From the NCBI GenBank assembly GCA_005239465.1, contig SPAW01000029.1, positions 1-64,000 on the forward strand: a stretch of 64,000 nt of DNA, read 5' to 3'. The notes beneath the pieces are model-generated. The model was not told the origin of the DNA. It saw only the letters and a list, made by a program, of their open reading frames with translations, and did no database searches. The position numbers and the translations under genes were made by a program. Numbering within the stretch: position 1 is the first letter of the stretch; each line of letters opens with the position of its first letter. This DNA is from Nitrospira sp. (lineage in GTDB: Bacteria; Nitrospirota; Nitrospiria; Nitrospirales; Nitrospiraceae). Below, piece after piece: positions 16,531-25,355 of this stretch.

Positions 16531-16546
16531 ATCAACAAATGTTGAT
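16531..16546 (-). promoter_or_regulatory. Probable ArsR operator before acr3
   Basis: The dyad ATCAACAAATGTTGAT matches the second dyad before arsR (ATCAACGAATATTGAT) at the outer bases. On the minus strand it lies in a TTGCCT-17-TTGATA promoter-like stretch. Confidence 0.7.
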
Positions 16547-16563
16547 TATTGAAGGCAAAAATA

Positions 16564-16890
16564 TTACTCGCAGGATGGACGTGAGCCGGCACCAATCCGT
16601 CCGGACTCCTTCAGCCATGCCACAAGTTCCTCTAGCTCACGAATCGCGTCATGATTCAACGAGTAGTAGATCCAGCGGCCTTCGGGGCGATCAATGACCA
16701 GCCCAGCCTCTTTGAGCACGCGAAGGTGAAATGACAACCTCGACTGCCCGGTCTTGAAGGACTCGGTCAGGTCGCAGACGCATTGCTCACCGTCTTTCAA
16801 CTTTTCGATCAGGCGAAGCCGCGTGTCATCAGAGAGCGCGTGAAAGATCTGCACAGCCTTTTCTCGAGTCTTTGATGGGGCCGTTACCAT
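16564..16890 (-). CDS. arsR: ArsR/SmtB-family arsenic-responsive repressor
   Basis: A 108-residue winged-helix regulator. The metalloid site is the CVCDL motif (C37 and C39) in the recognition region, as in classical ArsR, and a further cysteine lies near the C-terminus. The DNA-recognition helix is QSRLSFHLRVLKEAGLV. Arsenite binding releases it from DNA. It is first in arsR-acr3-arsC, and dyads lie upstream of both arsR and acr3, so it probably represses itself and the transporter. Confidence 0.93.
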   Translation of the reverse strand: MVTAPSKTREKAVQIFHALSDDTRLRLIEKLKDGEQCVCDLTESFKTGQSRLSFHLRVLKEAGLVIDRPEGRWIYYSLNHDAIRELEELVAWLKESGRIGAGSRPSCE

Positions 16891-16896
16891 GACAAC

Positions 16897-16926
16897 TTAA
16901 TACATCAACGAATATTGATTAGTCAA
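16897..16926 (-). promoter_or_regulatory. arsR promoter with embedded operator
   Basis: On the minus strand TTGACT (16926-16921) and TATTAA (16902-16897) are 18 bp apart. The dyad at 16904-16919 fills the spacer, an arrangement that lets a repressor block polymerase. Confidence 0.72.
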
Positions 16927-16990
16927 TCACCTCATGTCGTGTCCGCTCTTGCTCTGCGCTCACACCCGCTATCTTGATCCCCACGATTAC

Positions 16991-17049
16991 TTGTCTTTCG
17001 AGAATCCCCCATGTTAAATTTCATGGTGAGTAAGTGGTTACTCACCATG
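16991..17049 (+). promoter_or_regulatory. tetR promoter and perfect 12-bp palindrome over the start codon
   Basis: TTGTCT (16991-16996) and TTAAAT (17014-17019) are 17 bp apart. Downstream, CATGGTGAGTAA (17022-17033) and TTACTCACCATG (17038-17049) form a perfect inverted repeat with a 4-bp centre. It ends on the ATG at 17047, and is the likely autoregulatory operator. Confidence 0.72.
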
Positions 17050-17700
17050 AAACCGTCAAAGAAATCATCTGCCAGAACTCCACGATCGTCGAGCCAAGAG
17101 CGGCAGGCGAGCTTGATCACCGCCGCTGCGTCGCTTTTTGCTGCCAAGGGCTTTAAGGGAACCACCACGAAGGAAATCGCAAAGGCGACCCGCGTGAGCG
17201 AAGCGTTGCTCTTTAAGTATTTTCCAACGAAACGTGCCCTCTATGCCGCCATCCTGTCAGAAAAGGCGCAGTACTCTGGGTTACGAGAAGCAGTCGAAGA
17301 AGCCGCCAAGAAGCAGGACGATGAACGACTCTTCACTCTGCTTGCCAGCTATCGAATCAGAAAAGGCGCAGACCCGACATTACTCCGCCTGCTCCTCTTC
17401 AGCGCCCTGGAAGGCCATGAAATGTCCGACATGTTTTTTCGGCAACAGTACCGTGTGTTCTACGATCTGCTTGCAGGCTATATCCGCCGACGGATCGACG
17501 ATGGCGCTTTTCGCCCGGTCGATCCGTTGCTCGCCGCGCGAGCCTTCTTCGGCGTGATCGTCCATCATCGGTTATTGCACGATATCTTCGGCCTGCCCAT
17601 GCACCGAACCCACGAGGACACCGTAACCGAATACGTCTCGCTCTTCCTCGGTGGGCTCGTCAGGCAGCCCCCTACAGCTGCGCGACAGGAACTCTCATGA
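17047..17700 (+). CDS. TetR/AcrR-family regulator of the RND operon
   Basis: A 217-residue regulator from 17047, where a longer start at 17011 would place the operator inside the gene. The N-terminal HTH is ITAAASLFAAKGFKGTTTKEIAKATRVSEALLFKYF. The rest is the variable ligand-binding domain. Its stop overlaps the membrane fusion protein start as ATGA. It probably represses this operon and responds to a toxic small molecule that is not identifiable here. Confidence 0.9.
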   Translation: MKPSKKSSARTPRSSSQERQASLITAAASLFAAKGFKGTTTKEIAKATRVSEALLFKYFPTKRALYAAILSEKAQYSGLREAVEEAAKKQDDERLFTLLASYRIRKGADPTLLRLLLFSALEGHEMSDMFFRQQYRVFYDLLAGYIRRRIDDGAFRPVDPLLAARAFFGVIVHHRLLHDIFGLPMHRTHEDTVTEYVSLFLGGLVRQPPTAARQELS

Positions 17701-18863
17701 GCCGCATAACGAGACATCCGTTCGTGGTCCTCGGCGTGATTATCTTCTTTGCGATTACCGCCCTCGTCGTCTTCCGCCTGAGCACCGGCGCCAAGACCGA
17801 TCCGCGCAAATCGCGCCTCATCACAGTGGGAACCGTCTCCCCCCTGAAACAGGACCTCGACATTCGACTGGCCTATACGGCGGACATCTCGCCCAATCAA
17901 GTCGTCAATCTCTTCTCCCGCGTGGACGGCTACATCGCCAAACTGCATGTGGACAAGGGCGATTTCGTGAAGGCCAATCAGTTGCTCATCGAGATCGACC
18001 ATACGGACTACCAACATGCCGTCAATCAGGCAAAGGCCAACCTTGCCGCGGCCAAGGCCAAGGTCACGCAGCAGAATGCAGCGGTGCGCAACGCGAAACT
18101 CACGCTCGATCGCATGCAGGCCCTCATCAAAGATCAATTCGTCTCGCAACAAGACTTTGACAACGCGCAGGTCAACTTCGATGCCGCCACGGCGGCGCTG
18201 GAATCCTTGCAGGCACAGGTCAAGCAGATGGATGTAGCCCTGGCGCAGGCGGAAACCAATCTCGCCTACTCCTACATTCGAGCGCCGTTTGCCGGCTACA
18301 TCGCCGAGCGCAATCTGGACACAGGGGCTTATGTCACCAGCGCCACCGCCAGCACCTCCACCATGTCGCGCGGCATGTTGAGCTTGCACGACATCGACAC
18401 CATCCGCATTCTCATCGAAGTCGTCGAGAAAGATATCCCGTTGGTGAAGATCGGACAGAAAGCCGAACTGCGAGCCGAAGCCTATCCGGACCTCGTCTTT
18501 GAGGGAACCGTGACACGCATCGTCCAGGCGCTAAATCGCGCGACGCGTACCATGACCGTTGAGATCGACCTGCCGAACAAGGATCGCCGGCTGAAAGGCG
18601 GCATGTTCGCCCGAGTCGAGGTGATGGTGGGAACTCATCATCAAGCCGTGCAAATTCCCATCGATGCAGTCAGCCGGCTGGAAGATGTGCAGTACGTCTA
18701 TGTCGTCCGAGACGGAAAAGCGCAGCGGGTCAACGTGGAGATCGGGGCCCGCGACGGCAACCGCGTCGAGATCACGAAGGGCCTCACCGGCAGTGAACAG
18801 ATCATCGTCTCCGGCAAAGACCTCGTGCACGACGGCACCCCGGTTCAGACACAACCCCTGTAA
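17697..18863 (+). CDS. RND efflux membrane fusion protein (HlyD/AcrA family)
   Basis: A 388-residue periplasmic adaptor with an N-terminal membrane anchor (residues 10-28). It has a split lipoyl domain (LFSRVDGYIAKLHVDKGDFVKANQLL and YSYIRAPFAGYIAERNLDTGAYV) around an alpha-helical hairpin. A beta-barrel with RTMTVEIDLPN follows. It links the downstream inner-membrane pump to an outer-membrane channel encoded elsewhere. Confidence 0.92.
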   Translation: MSRITRHPFVVLGVIIFFAITALVVFRLSTGAKTDPRKSRLITVGTVSPLKQDLDIRLAYTADISPNQVVNLFSRVDGYIAKLHVDKGDFVKANQLLIEIDHTDYQHAVNQAKANLAAAKAKVTQQNAAVRNAKLTLDRMQALIKDQFVSQQDFDNAQVNFDAATAALESLQAQVKQMDVALAQAETNLAYSYIRAPFAGYIAERNLDTGAYVTSATASTSTMSRGMLSLHDIDTIRILIEVVEKDIPLVKIGQKAELRAEAYPDLVFEGTVTRIVQALNRATRTMTVEIDLPNKDRRLKGGMFARVEVMVGTHHQAVQIPIDAVSRLEDVQYVYVVRDGKAQRVNVEIGARDGNRVEITKGLTGSEQIIVSGKDLVHDGTPVQTQPL

Positions 18864-18949
18864 AAAATTTCGATTTGGTAATCTGACGAATGCGTGATGT
18901 CCCGTCAATGACTCGATCACCAAATCAATAAATCACCGAATTCTTCGTT

Positions 18950-21900
18950 ATGTGGCTGACGCTACTCGCATTACGCAATCGCATCGGCATCTTGATGCTG
19001 TCGCTCGTGATGGTGGTACTAGGTGTCACGTCGCTCCAGCGGCTGCCGATCGATCTCTTTCCCCAAATTCAAGTCCCGGTCGCCTTCGTCGGCGTCATCT
19101 ATAAGGGCGCGCCCCCGCTCGATATCGAACAGAGCGTGGTGTACCCGATTGAGAAGGCTGTCAGCTCCGCCTCCAACGTCGAGCACGTCGAATCGTTCTC
19201 CAAACAAGGCCTCGGAGCGGTACAGATCTGGTTCAACTGGGGCGCCGACATCAACGTCGGCCAGATGGAGGTGATGCAGCGCATCACGCAGATCCTGAAC
19301 AGCCTCCCCCCCGGCATTCTCCAGCCCTTTATCGTCAAGTTCGACGTCTCCAACATTCCCGTTTCGCTCGTCACGGTGTCGAGCGAGGACATGGACGAGC
19401 GCGCGCTCTACGACCTGGCCTTTAACACCATTGCGCCGCAGATCGAACAGATCGCCAACGTCGCCGCGGCCACGGTCGAAGGCGGCAAGATCCGCCAGAT
19501 CAACATCAACCTCGATCCGGCACTCCTCAGCGCCCGCGGACTTTCGATTCTCGATGTCGTGAAGTCCGTCAAAGCGGCGAACCTCATTCTGCCGTCCGGC
19601 GACATCAAAGCCGGCAATCTCGACTACAACGTGTTCACGAACAATCAGTTTAAAACGGTCGAACCGATCCTAGACGTGATCGTGAAAGTCAACCAGCAGG
19701 GCAACCCGGTCCGAGTCCGTGACGTGGGGACCGTCACGGACTCATCCGATATTCAAACGAACATCGTGCGAACCGATGGGGCCAGAGCCGTCTACCTCCG
19801 CGTGAACAAGCAACCGATCGCGAACACCGTCGAGGTCGTGGACGCGCTGCGCGCAGCGCTCCCCAAGATGATCGGCATTCCGTCAGGCGTCAAACTCGGT
19901 ATTTCGTTCGATCAATCCGTCTATATCCGCCAATCCATCCAGAACCTGATCGAACAAGCCCTGCACGGTTCGCTCTTGGCCGCAGCCGTAATTCTGATCT
20001 TCCTCCGCAACCTGACCAGCACGATGATTATTTCCGTCTCCATTCCACTCTCCATTCTCGTGACCTTCATCGTGCTCTACTTCACCGGCCAAACCTTGAA
20101 CGTGTTTACGTTGGGCGGCCTCGCGCTCGGCATCGGTCGCCTCGTCGATGACTCCATCGTGGAACTGGAAAACATCCAGCGCCACCTCAATAGCAATCCT
20201 CGACGCTGGGACGCCATTCTGGAGGCCGCTCGCGAGGTGGCCATGCCGATTTTTGCATCGACCGTCACGACCGTCGTGGTCTTTCTCCCGATGTTCTTCG
20301 TCGTCGGCATCGCGCGCCTGCTGCTGATCCCCTTGACCGTCACGATCGCAATCGCCCTCTTCACGTCGTTCTTCATTTCACGCACAGTCACGCCGGCCCT
20401 CTGTTACAAATTTCTGAAGCCTGAGCAAGAGGCCCATCGCACCATGCCGGGCTGGTTCGTTTGGTTGATGGATTGGAGCCGGGCGCGCTATGAATCCATA
20501 GACAGGAGCTACGAGGACTCCTTGCGGTGGGTGTTGGGACATCGTCGGACCTTCATCACCGTCGTGCTGCTGGTTTTCGCCGGATCGCTCATGCTGCTCC
20601 CCATGCTCGGCACGGAGTTCTTACCAGTCTCGGATGAGAGCCAGTTCCGCATCGTGCTACGGGCCCCCGTCGGCCAGCGCGTGGAGAAAACCGAGCAGCA
20701 GGTCGCAGCAGTCGAGCGCGTTCTCCGCGAGAACATTCCCGACAATGAATTGGAGACGATGGTCTCCAGTACGGGCGTGCAGTCACAGGGCCGGTCGTCC
20801 CTGTTCAATCCCAATACCGGCCCCCATACCTCCGTCATCTCAGTCTATTTGGTGTCGCCGGACAAGCGAACCAGAAACCAGGTCCAGATCATGAACGACG
20901 TGCGCCCCAAGGTCCTCAAGCTATTCCCCGGCGTCGCCATGTTCTTCGATCCGGGCGGGTTGGTGAAACGGGTGACGAGCTTCGGCTCGCAGAAAGCCGT
21001 GGATGTCGAAATCTACGGATACGATTTCGAGAAGGCCCGCACGGTGATCCGGCAGGTCGAAGAGGTCATGCACAAGACGCCGGGCCTAGCGGACATCGAA
21101 GTCAGCCGCGAGGAGAACTACCCGGAGATAAACGTGGTCGTCGATCGTGAAAAGGCCGCACTGTTGGGCATCAGCGAAACCGACGTCGCCAACGCCGTCC
21201 TTTTTTCACTGAACGGTAACGGCCAGACGGAGCCCATCATCTATACCGATCCGCAAAACGGCAACGAGTACTACATCAGCGCCTGGCTGGCCGAGGAACA
21301 CCGGAAGGACCTCACCGATCTGGACAACATCCTGCTCACCACCAAGACCGGAGAGCCCGTGCTGCTCAAGAACGTGGCCTCGCTCAAATTGAATGCCGGA
21401 CCGGTGAAAATCGATCGGAAATACTTCCAGCGTGTGATCCACATTACGGCGAACCCTACCAATCGCGACCTGGGCGCCATTGCTGAGGATCTTGAATCGG
21501 CGTTTGCCAATCTCCAACTGCCGACGGGCTTCAGCCTCAAACTGGCGGGCCAGATCCAACAGCAGCGCGAGACGTTCCAAGGGCTCCAGTTCGCGACCTT
21601 CCTCGCGCTCCTGCTCGTGTACATGGTGATGGCCGCCCAGTTCAAGTCGCTCATCGATCCGTTCATCATCATGTTCTCGGTGCCGATGGGATTTCCGGGC
21701 GTCATCCTGATTCTTTACCTGACGAACACGACCCTTTCGACCACCTCGATGATGGGCATTATCATGATGCTCGGCATCGTCGTTTCGAACGGTGTGCTGC
21801 TGGTCGATTACACGAACGTGTTGCGCCGAAAAGGCAGGCCGCTGTTCGAGGCCGTGGTCACCGCCTCACGAACCCGCCTCAGGCCGATTCTCATGACATC

Positions 21901-22135
21901 CCTGGCAACGGTCTTCGGCTTGCTCCCGATGGCCATCGGCTTCGGAACGGGCGGTGAAACCAATGCTCCGCTCGCACGGTCGGTAGTGGGAGGCCTCAGC
22001 GTCTCCACACTGTTGACGCTGTTTCTCGTCCCGACGATGTATGTGATTTTGGAAGAACGATTCCCGAGGAAACTGGAATACGAGCAGCGGGACCAGGCGC
22101 CATCTCGAACCAGCCCAGTCCCAGCACTGGAGTAG
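18950..22135 (+). CDS. RND multidrug-type efflux permease (HAE1/AcrB family)
   Basis: A 1061-residue pump with 12 TM helices and two large periplasmic loops. The proton-relay aspartates are in GIGRLVDDSIVELENI of TM4. The N-terminus has LPIDLFPQIQVPVAFVGVIYKGAPP, and the second repeat has MMGIIMMLGIVVSNGVLLVDY. It exports organic compounds by proton antiport. An 86-bp spacer with short GATTTGGT/ACCAAATC words separates it from the adaptor. The operon lacks an outer-membrane factor. Confidence 0.93.
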   Translation: MWLTLLALRNRIGILMLSLVMVVLGVTSLQRLPIDLFPQIQVPVAFVGVIYKGAPPLDIEQSVVYPIEKAVSSASNVEHVESFSKQGLGAVQIWFNWGADINVGQMEVMQRITQILNSLPPGILQPFIVKFDVSNIPVSLVTVSSEDMDERALYDLAFNTIAPQIEQIANVAAATVEGGKIRQININLDPALLSARGLSILDVVKSVKAANLILPSGDIKAGNLDYNVFTNNQFKTVEPILDVIVKVNQQGNPVRVRDVGTVTDSSDIQTNIVRTDGARAVYLRVNKQPIANTVEVVDALRAALPKMIGIPSGVKLGISFDQSVYIRQSIQNLIEQALHGSLLAAAVILIFLRNLTSTMIISVSIPLSILVTFIVLYFTGQTLNVFTLGGLALGIGRLVDDSIVELENIQRHLNSNPRRWDAILEAAREVAMPIFASTVTTVVVFLPMFFVVGIARLLLIPLTVTIAIALFTSFFISRTVTPALCYKFLKPEQEAHRTMPGWFVWLMDWSRARYESIDRSYEDSLRWVLGHRRTFITVVLLVFAGSLMLLPMLGTEFLPVSDESQFRIVLRAPVGQRVEKTEQQVAAVERVLRENIPDNELETMVSSTGVQSQGRSSLFNPNTGPHTSVISVYLVSPDKRTRNQVQIMNDVRPKVLKLFPGVAMFFDPGGLVKRVTSFGSQKAVDVEIYGYDFEKARTVIRQVEEVMHKTPGLADIEVSREENYPEINVVVDREKAALLGISETDVANAVLFSLNGNGQTEPIIYTDPQNGNEYYISAWLAEEHRKDLTDLDNILLTTKTGEPVLLKNVASLKLNAGPVKIDRKYFQRVIHITANPTNRDLGAIAEDLESAFANLQLPTGFSLKLAGQIQQQRETFQGLQFATFLALLLVYMVMAAQFKSLIDPFIIMFSVPMGFPGVILILYLTNTTLSTTSMMGIIMMLGIVVSNGVLLVDYTNVLRRKGRPLFEAVVTASRTRLRPILMTSLATVFGLLPMAIGFGTGGETNAPLARSVVGGLSVSTLLTLFLVPTMYVILEERFPRKLEYEQRDQAPSRTSPVPALE

Positions 22136-22148
22136 ACTATCGTGCCCG

Positions 22149-22481
22149 CTAGCCGATGCTCGGGAAGAGCGACTTCAGCTGCATGGCCAGCCCGATATCC
22201 CCACTGATCTGCAAACGGCCAGACACCACGATAGCCGAACCGCTGAGCTGTCCGTTTAGCAACTTGATGCAGTCTTCGCCGTCCATCGAGAGGGTCACAT
22301 GCGGATCAGCATGGGTGCCCTCTTCCACAACGCAGGTCCCATTCTGCACCAGCAGCTGATATTGGCCGCCTTGTGCCCCCCTCAAGTCAAACTGATACAC
22401 CGCATCAAGATCCTCGGCCGCATCTTCATCGAGCTTCAACGTAAGTGATTGGAACAACTCTTTGACCGTGGTCGGTTTCAT
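22149..22481 (-). CDS. SCP2 sterol-binding domain protein
   Basis: A 110-residue stand-alone SCP2 domain. Hallmarks are AVYQFDLRGAQGGQYQLLVQNG, DPHVTLSMDGEDCIKLLNGQL and SGRLQISGDIGLAMQLKSLF. Such domains bind lipids or sit in acyl-transfer and polyketide-related contexts. It converges on the RND gene with a 13-bp gap. In this organism hopanoids are a possible ligand, but that is speculation. Confidence 0.87.
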   Translation of the reverse strand: MKPTTVKELFQSLTLKLDEDAAEDLDAVYQFDLRGAQGGQYQLLVQNGTCVVEEGTHADPHVTLSMDGEDCIKLLNGQLSGSAIVVSGRLQISGDIGLAMQLKSLFPSIG

Positions 22482-22559
22482 CTGGAGACAGGATCAAGAG
22501 AAAACAGTTGAGGCAATGAGGGCCGCGGGCATGCGGCCCCCATGCGTAGGTTAATGGAC

Positions 22560-22751
22560 AATGTTCGGGATGATCAAAATGGTCAATGTTCTCACCCGCC
22601 CAACCCCGTCGCGCAAAGCGGCCTTGCACCAGGCAAGGCCGCAGCAAGCGAAAGGGACTGTCGCCCTTCCGACCGGCGACTGTCCCTGTTTACGGCATGA
22701 TGATTCTGAGCGAAGTGAGAACGCCGCTGGGGACCAATTGCAACATCCCGT
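22560..22751. repeat. Dispersed TIR element, copy 3 (shortened)
   Basis: The left end GGGATGATCAAAATGGTC runs into GTTCTCACCCGCCCAACCCC. The right end is GAGAACGCCGCTGGGGACC then AACATCCCG. The order matches copy 2, but about 90 bp are missing. The central hairpin is kept with different bases: GGGACTGTCGCC (22654-22665) pairs with GGCGACTGTCCC (22675-22686). The element ends exactly at the stop of the next gene. Confidence 0.72.
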
Positions 22752-23192
22752 TTAGTACCGAAGCGTGGCGGTCGCCAAACTCCGACGAGCGCCGAAGAAC
22801 TCCTTCGAAAAGGCTTCGACGACCGCGGGGTCATATCCCTTGCAACTGAAAATGTCGAGGTACGCGTTGTTGGTGGCGTTGGCAAAATGGCCGCTGATCA
22901 AGGAGGTCGAGATCAGCTGCACCATGGAGTAGCCGGCCACGCGGCCTTCACCGAAATTGACGACCTGGCACTCACCAAAGCGCTTCATCCCAATGAGCTC
23001 GCAGAGCTCAACGGCGTAACGCTTGATATAGTCGGCATCGCGGATGAAATCGTGATTGCAATCTTGGAGGTCAACTGCAGTGCAGAGTCCCCATGCCTTG
23101 CCGGTTCCCACCATGTCTTGGACAGGAAGCGAAGCGGCCGCCGGGGCGCTGGTTGGTAAGATCGTGGACTCGGAACCAGCCGAGACACTCAT
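22752..23192 (-). CDS. S-adenosylmethionine decarboxylase-like protein with altered processing site
   Basis: A 146-residue protein that lines up without gaps with the SpeD/SpeH core from SESHISIHT to DIFTC. The corresponding stretch reads STSLISGHF...DIFSC. The pyruvoyl-precursor serine (S97), H102 and C117 are kept. The residue before it is T96 instead of Glu and the next is L98 instead of His. Normal enzymes self-cleave at Glu-Ser to form the pyruvoyl group. Whether this one cleaves is uncertain. No spermidine synthase gene adjoins it. An N-terminal extension of about 30 residues is Ala/Ser/Pro-rich. Confidence 0.7.
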   Translation of the reverse strand: MSVSAGSESTILPTSAPAAASLPVQDMVGTGKAWGLCTAVDLQDCNHDFIRDADYIKRYAVELCELIGMKRFGECQVVNFGEGRVAGYSMVQLISTSLISGHFANATNNAYLDIFSCKGYDPAVVEAFSKEFFGARRSLATATLRY

Positions 23193-23370
23193 AGATGGTA
23201 GCTACCTTTCTGTGAGAGGGTTGAGCAGGTGTACTGCGTGATTGTAGTTTGCACTATACCACGATTTTTGAGGGACGCACGGTGGGCCGCAAGAAAATTT
23301 TCATCCGAGGTCTCGTGGCCGCGGCACATTCGGTTGACAAGGTTTGCAGCCCTCGGAGAGAATGCCGGAC

Positions 23371-23550
23371 ATGAACGCGACCCCTGATGCATCCCTGACC
23401 GAACTCCCCGATCGCCACTGCACCTGGTGCCAGGTGCCGATGAAGAAGCGTCTCGTCGGCGGCAAACAGTTCGTCCACTACACCTGCCCGAAGTGCGTCT
23501 TCCAGCACACGACCAGGCTGGGCCCCAAGCCAGCAGTCCCTAAGCATTAA
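23371..23550 (+). CDS. Small zinc-ribbon-like protein
   Basis: About 59 residues with two CxxC pairs, CTWC and CPKC, 23 residues apart, as in zinc ribbons. The ATG at 23371 has GGAGAG ten bases upstream; an ATG at 23362 is also possible. No partner is evident and the function is unknown. Confidence 0.62.
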   Translation: MNATPDASLTELPDRHCTWCQVPMKKRLVGGKQFVHYTCPKCVFQHTTRLGPKPAVPKH

Positions 23551-23643
23551 GCTCCCTGTCGTTCTATTGATGCCCATTCTGAAGCGCCAGGGACATCAAC
23601 CCCTTTCCTTCACAAAGGAAATTCCATTACAGTGCTGCCCGTG

Positions 23644-24147
23644 ATGATCGTAAAGCAAGTTCACCGACTCTATCGCTTACCAAGCCTTTGCCTGCTCCTG
23701 CTGGTCGGCCTCTCCGCCTGTCAGACCATCCCCGCCAAGACCTATGAAGTCCGTCAACGGGCCTTTACCTATCACGCTTAGTCGCTGGCCGCGCCGGGCA
23801 AGATCTTTGTGAGTACAGACCCAGAGAGCGGTCGTTCATTGGTCACCCATCCCCCCATGAGTCCGCCGGTCAATCCGACCCACCTCGATGCCAACTGGCT
23901 GTTACCGCAGATCGCGGACGAGCAAGCCCGCACCCGAGCTCAGTTTGCGCTCAAGAAAGTCACGAAGTTTGTGGAGTCACCGAAGGGAAAGGAGTTCCCA
24001 CAGACCAGTACGGTCTTTCAGAGGTATGAATTGAAAGAGTTCGAAGCCAACCGGCACCTGGGCTATGTAATGGGCTGGGCTTACCTGTCGAACATCGATT
24101 TTTCAGATGAAGATCTGAGGCCGAGCACGACCTGCCGTGTATTGTAG
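23644..24147 (+). pseudogene. Lipoprotein gene interrupted by an in-frame TAG
   Basis: The frame starts with a lipoprotein signal ending LVGLSAC, runs to a TAG at 23779-23781, then continues in the same phase for 121 codons to 24147. The downstream part (DANWLLPQIADEQARTRAQFAL) looks like normal protein. The single stop separates the secretion signal from the body, so the gene is probably broken. A sequencing error or stop readthrough remains possible. No family is recognised. Confidence 0.62.
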
Positions 24148-24157
24148 CGCGGAACCC

Positions 24158-24480
24158 TTACCGGCGGGAAAAACAGGCCTGTAGATGATCATCGAGGATA
24201 TGGGCCAGTCGCTCCCTATCCTCCGGATTGATCGAGGTGATCTTCGCACCTAATTTAGGGGAACGCACGTGGACAACTTCCAACCCACAGGTCAATGTCC
24301 TCCCGTGATCGAGTTCGATCGCAAGTCGGAGCGTATCGCCGGTCTTCACGAACAAACGGCTCTCAATCCGGACACCTGTCTCACTGACATCCAGAACTTT
24401 GCACGGTGCCGAAAGTGATCCCCGGTGCAGACAGCAGCCCGGCTGACCTCGGCACGCGATCCTTTTCGCTTGAAGCCCAT
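24158..24480 (-). pseudogene. PilZ domain gene with a frameshift
   Basis: The start ATG (24480) has AGGAGG ten bases upstream and opens MGFKRKGSRAEVSRAAVC. Near 24410-24420 the phase changes. The downstream part then reads APCKVLDVSETGVRIESR, a classic PilZ DxSxxG motif, followed by barrel strands to 24158. Joining the two frames restores a protein of about 107 residues of normal PilZ length. As written the gene would give only the first motif region. Confidence 0.62.
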
Positions 24481-24552
24481 CGGGTTCCAGCCTCCTGTAC
24501 TCGGAATCATAGCAAGCGGCCGCACAACTCCAAAGGAAATTGCCAAATAGAG

Positions 24553-24909
24553 CTACAGCTTTCTCTCTACAAGGGCACGTACCTGCTCCATGCGCTTGCG
24601 ATTCACCCCCAGGTCGCCATAGCCAGTGCGGGAGGCGGAGCGGAAGTGAACGGTCTTCGTCTCATCGTCGAAGAGGAACTCCACATCATCGACAAAGCGA
24701 AGCAACAGGCTGGTAAATTCGTAATGGAGGTAAGACTCGTTTTCCTCGACCAGCTTGGTGCGGGGCAGGAAGTGAATGACTTCCTTCAACGCCTCCTTTG
24801 CCTCAACCCGAGACTTACGAAACCGAAACGGCGCGATGGCATGGCTCTCGTCATGAGCCTGAGTAGACACGCAATTGGGACTGGAGGGACAAGGGACTAG
24901 TTGTCTCAT
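24553..24909 (-). CDS. DUF1499 domain protein
   Basis: A 118-residue protein with the family blocks CPSSPNCVST near the start, RFVDDVEFLFDD in the middle, and RSASRTGYGDLGVNRKRMEQVR at the end. DUF1499 proteins are widespread and often membrane- or periplasm-associated, with no assigned activity. This copy lacks an obvious signal peptide. It is intact although both neighbours are broken. Confidence 0.82.
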   Translation of the reverse strand: MRQLVPCPSSPNCVSTQAHDESHAIAPFRFRKSRVEAKEALKEVIHFLPRTKLVEENESYLHYEFTSLLLRFVDDVEFLFDDETKTVHFRSASRTGYGDLGVNRKRMEQVRALVERKL

Positions 24910-24967
24910 GGCAGCGTGAGAGATCCAATATTCATGGTGCCCATCTTTCTTACCATATCCGCCAGAC

Positions 24968-25325
24968 CTAACGCGCGACGATCTCTCGCGGCCAAAGTTC
25001 TACGATCAGCACCGCGTCGGAAGGGATGAGGTCAGGTATGCCTTTATCCCGATAAGCCAAGTGCGGACTCACACGGACTTTCCGATAGCCGCCGACTTTC
25101 ATGCCCGTCAACGCATGCTCCACGCCAGCAATCGCCTGGCGCCGCCCAAGGATGATACTGTGATCGATCAACGTTACACCTCCATCAACTCGTGCCATTT
25201 CTTTGGGAAGCTGCTTTGCCTGAATGTCGTTGAGCTGGACTACGTCACCTTGATTCAGGAAGATTCTGGCGTTGTAGGCGACACAGTCGTCCTTTTGGCC
25301 AGTCGTCCCTCACCTTCTCGTTCAT
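24968..25325 (-). pseudogene. FKBP-type peptidyl-prolyl isomerase gene with a frameshift
   Basis: The C-terminal half encodes an FKBP-like domain: LGRRQAIAGVEHALTGMKVGGYRKVRVSP then LAYRDKGIP...VLIVELW. In the same phase upstream it reads YNARIFLNQGDVVQLND but meets a TGA without a good start. A start ATG at 25325 opens MNEKVRDDWPKG in another phase. The two join if one base is added near the AAAAGG run at 25291-25298. A shorter product from the ATG at 25198 would lack part of the domain. Confidence 0.6.
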
Positions 25326-25355
25326 CAAGCAGCTTGAGACCGCTGAGGCGCATCA

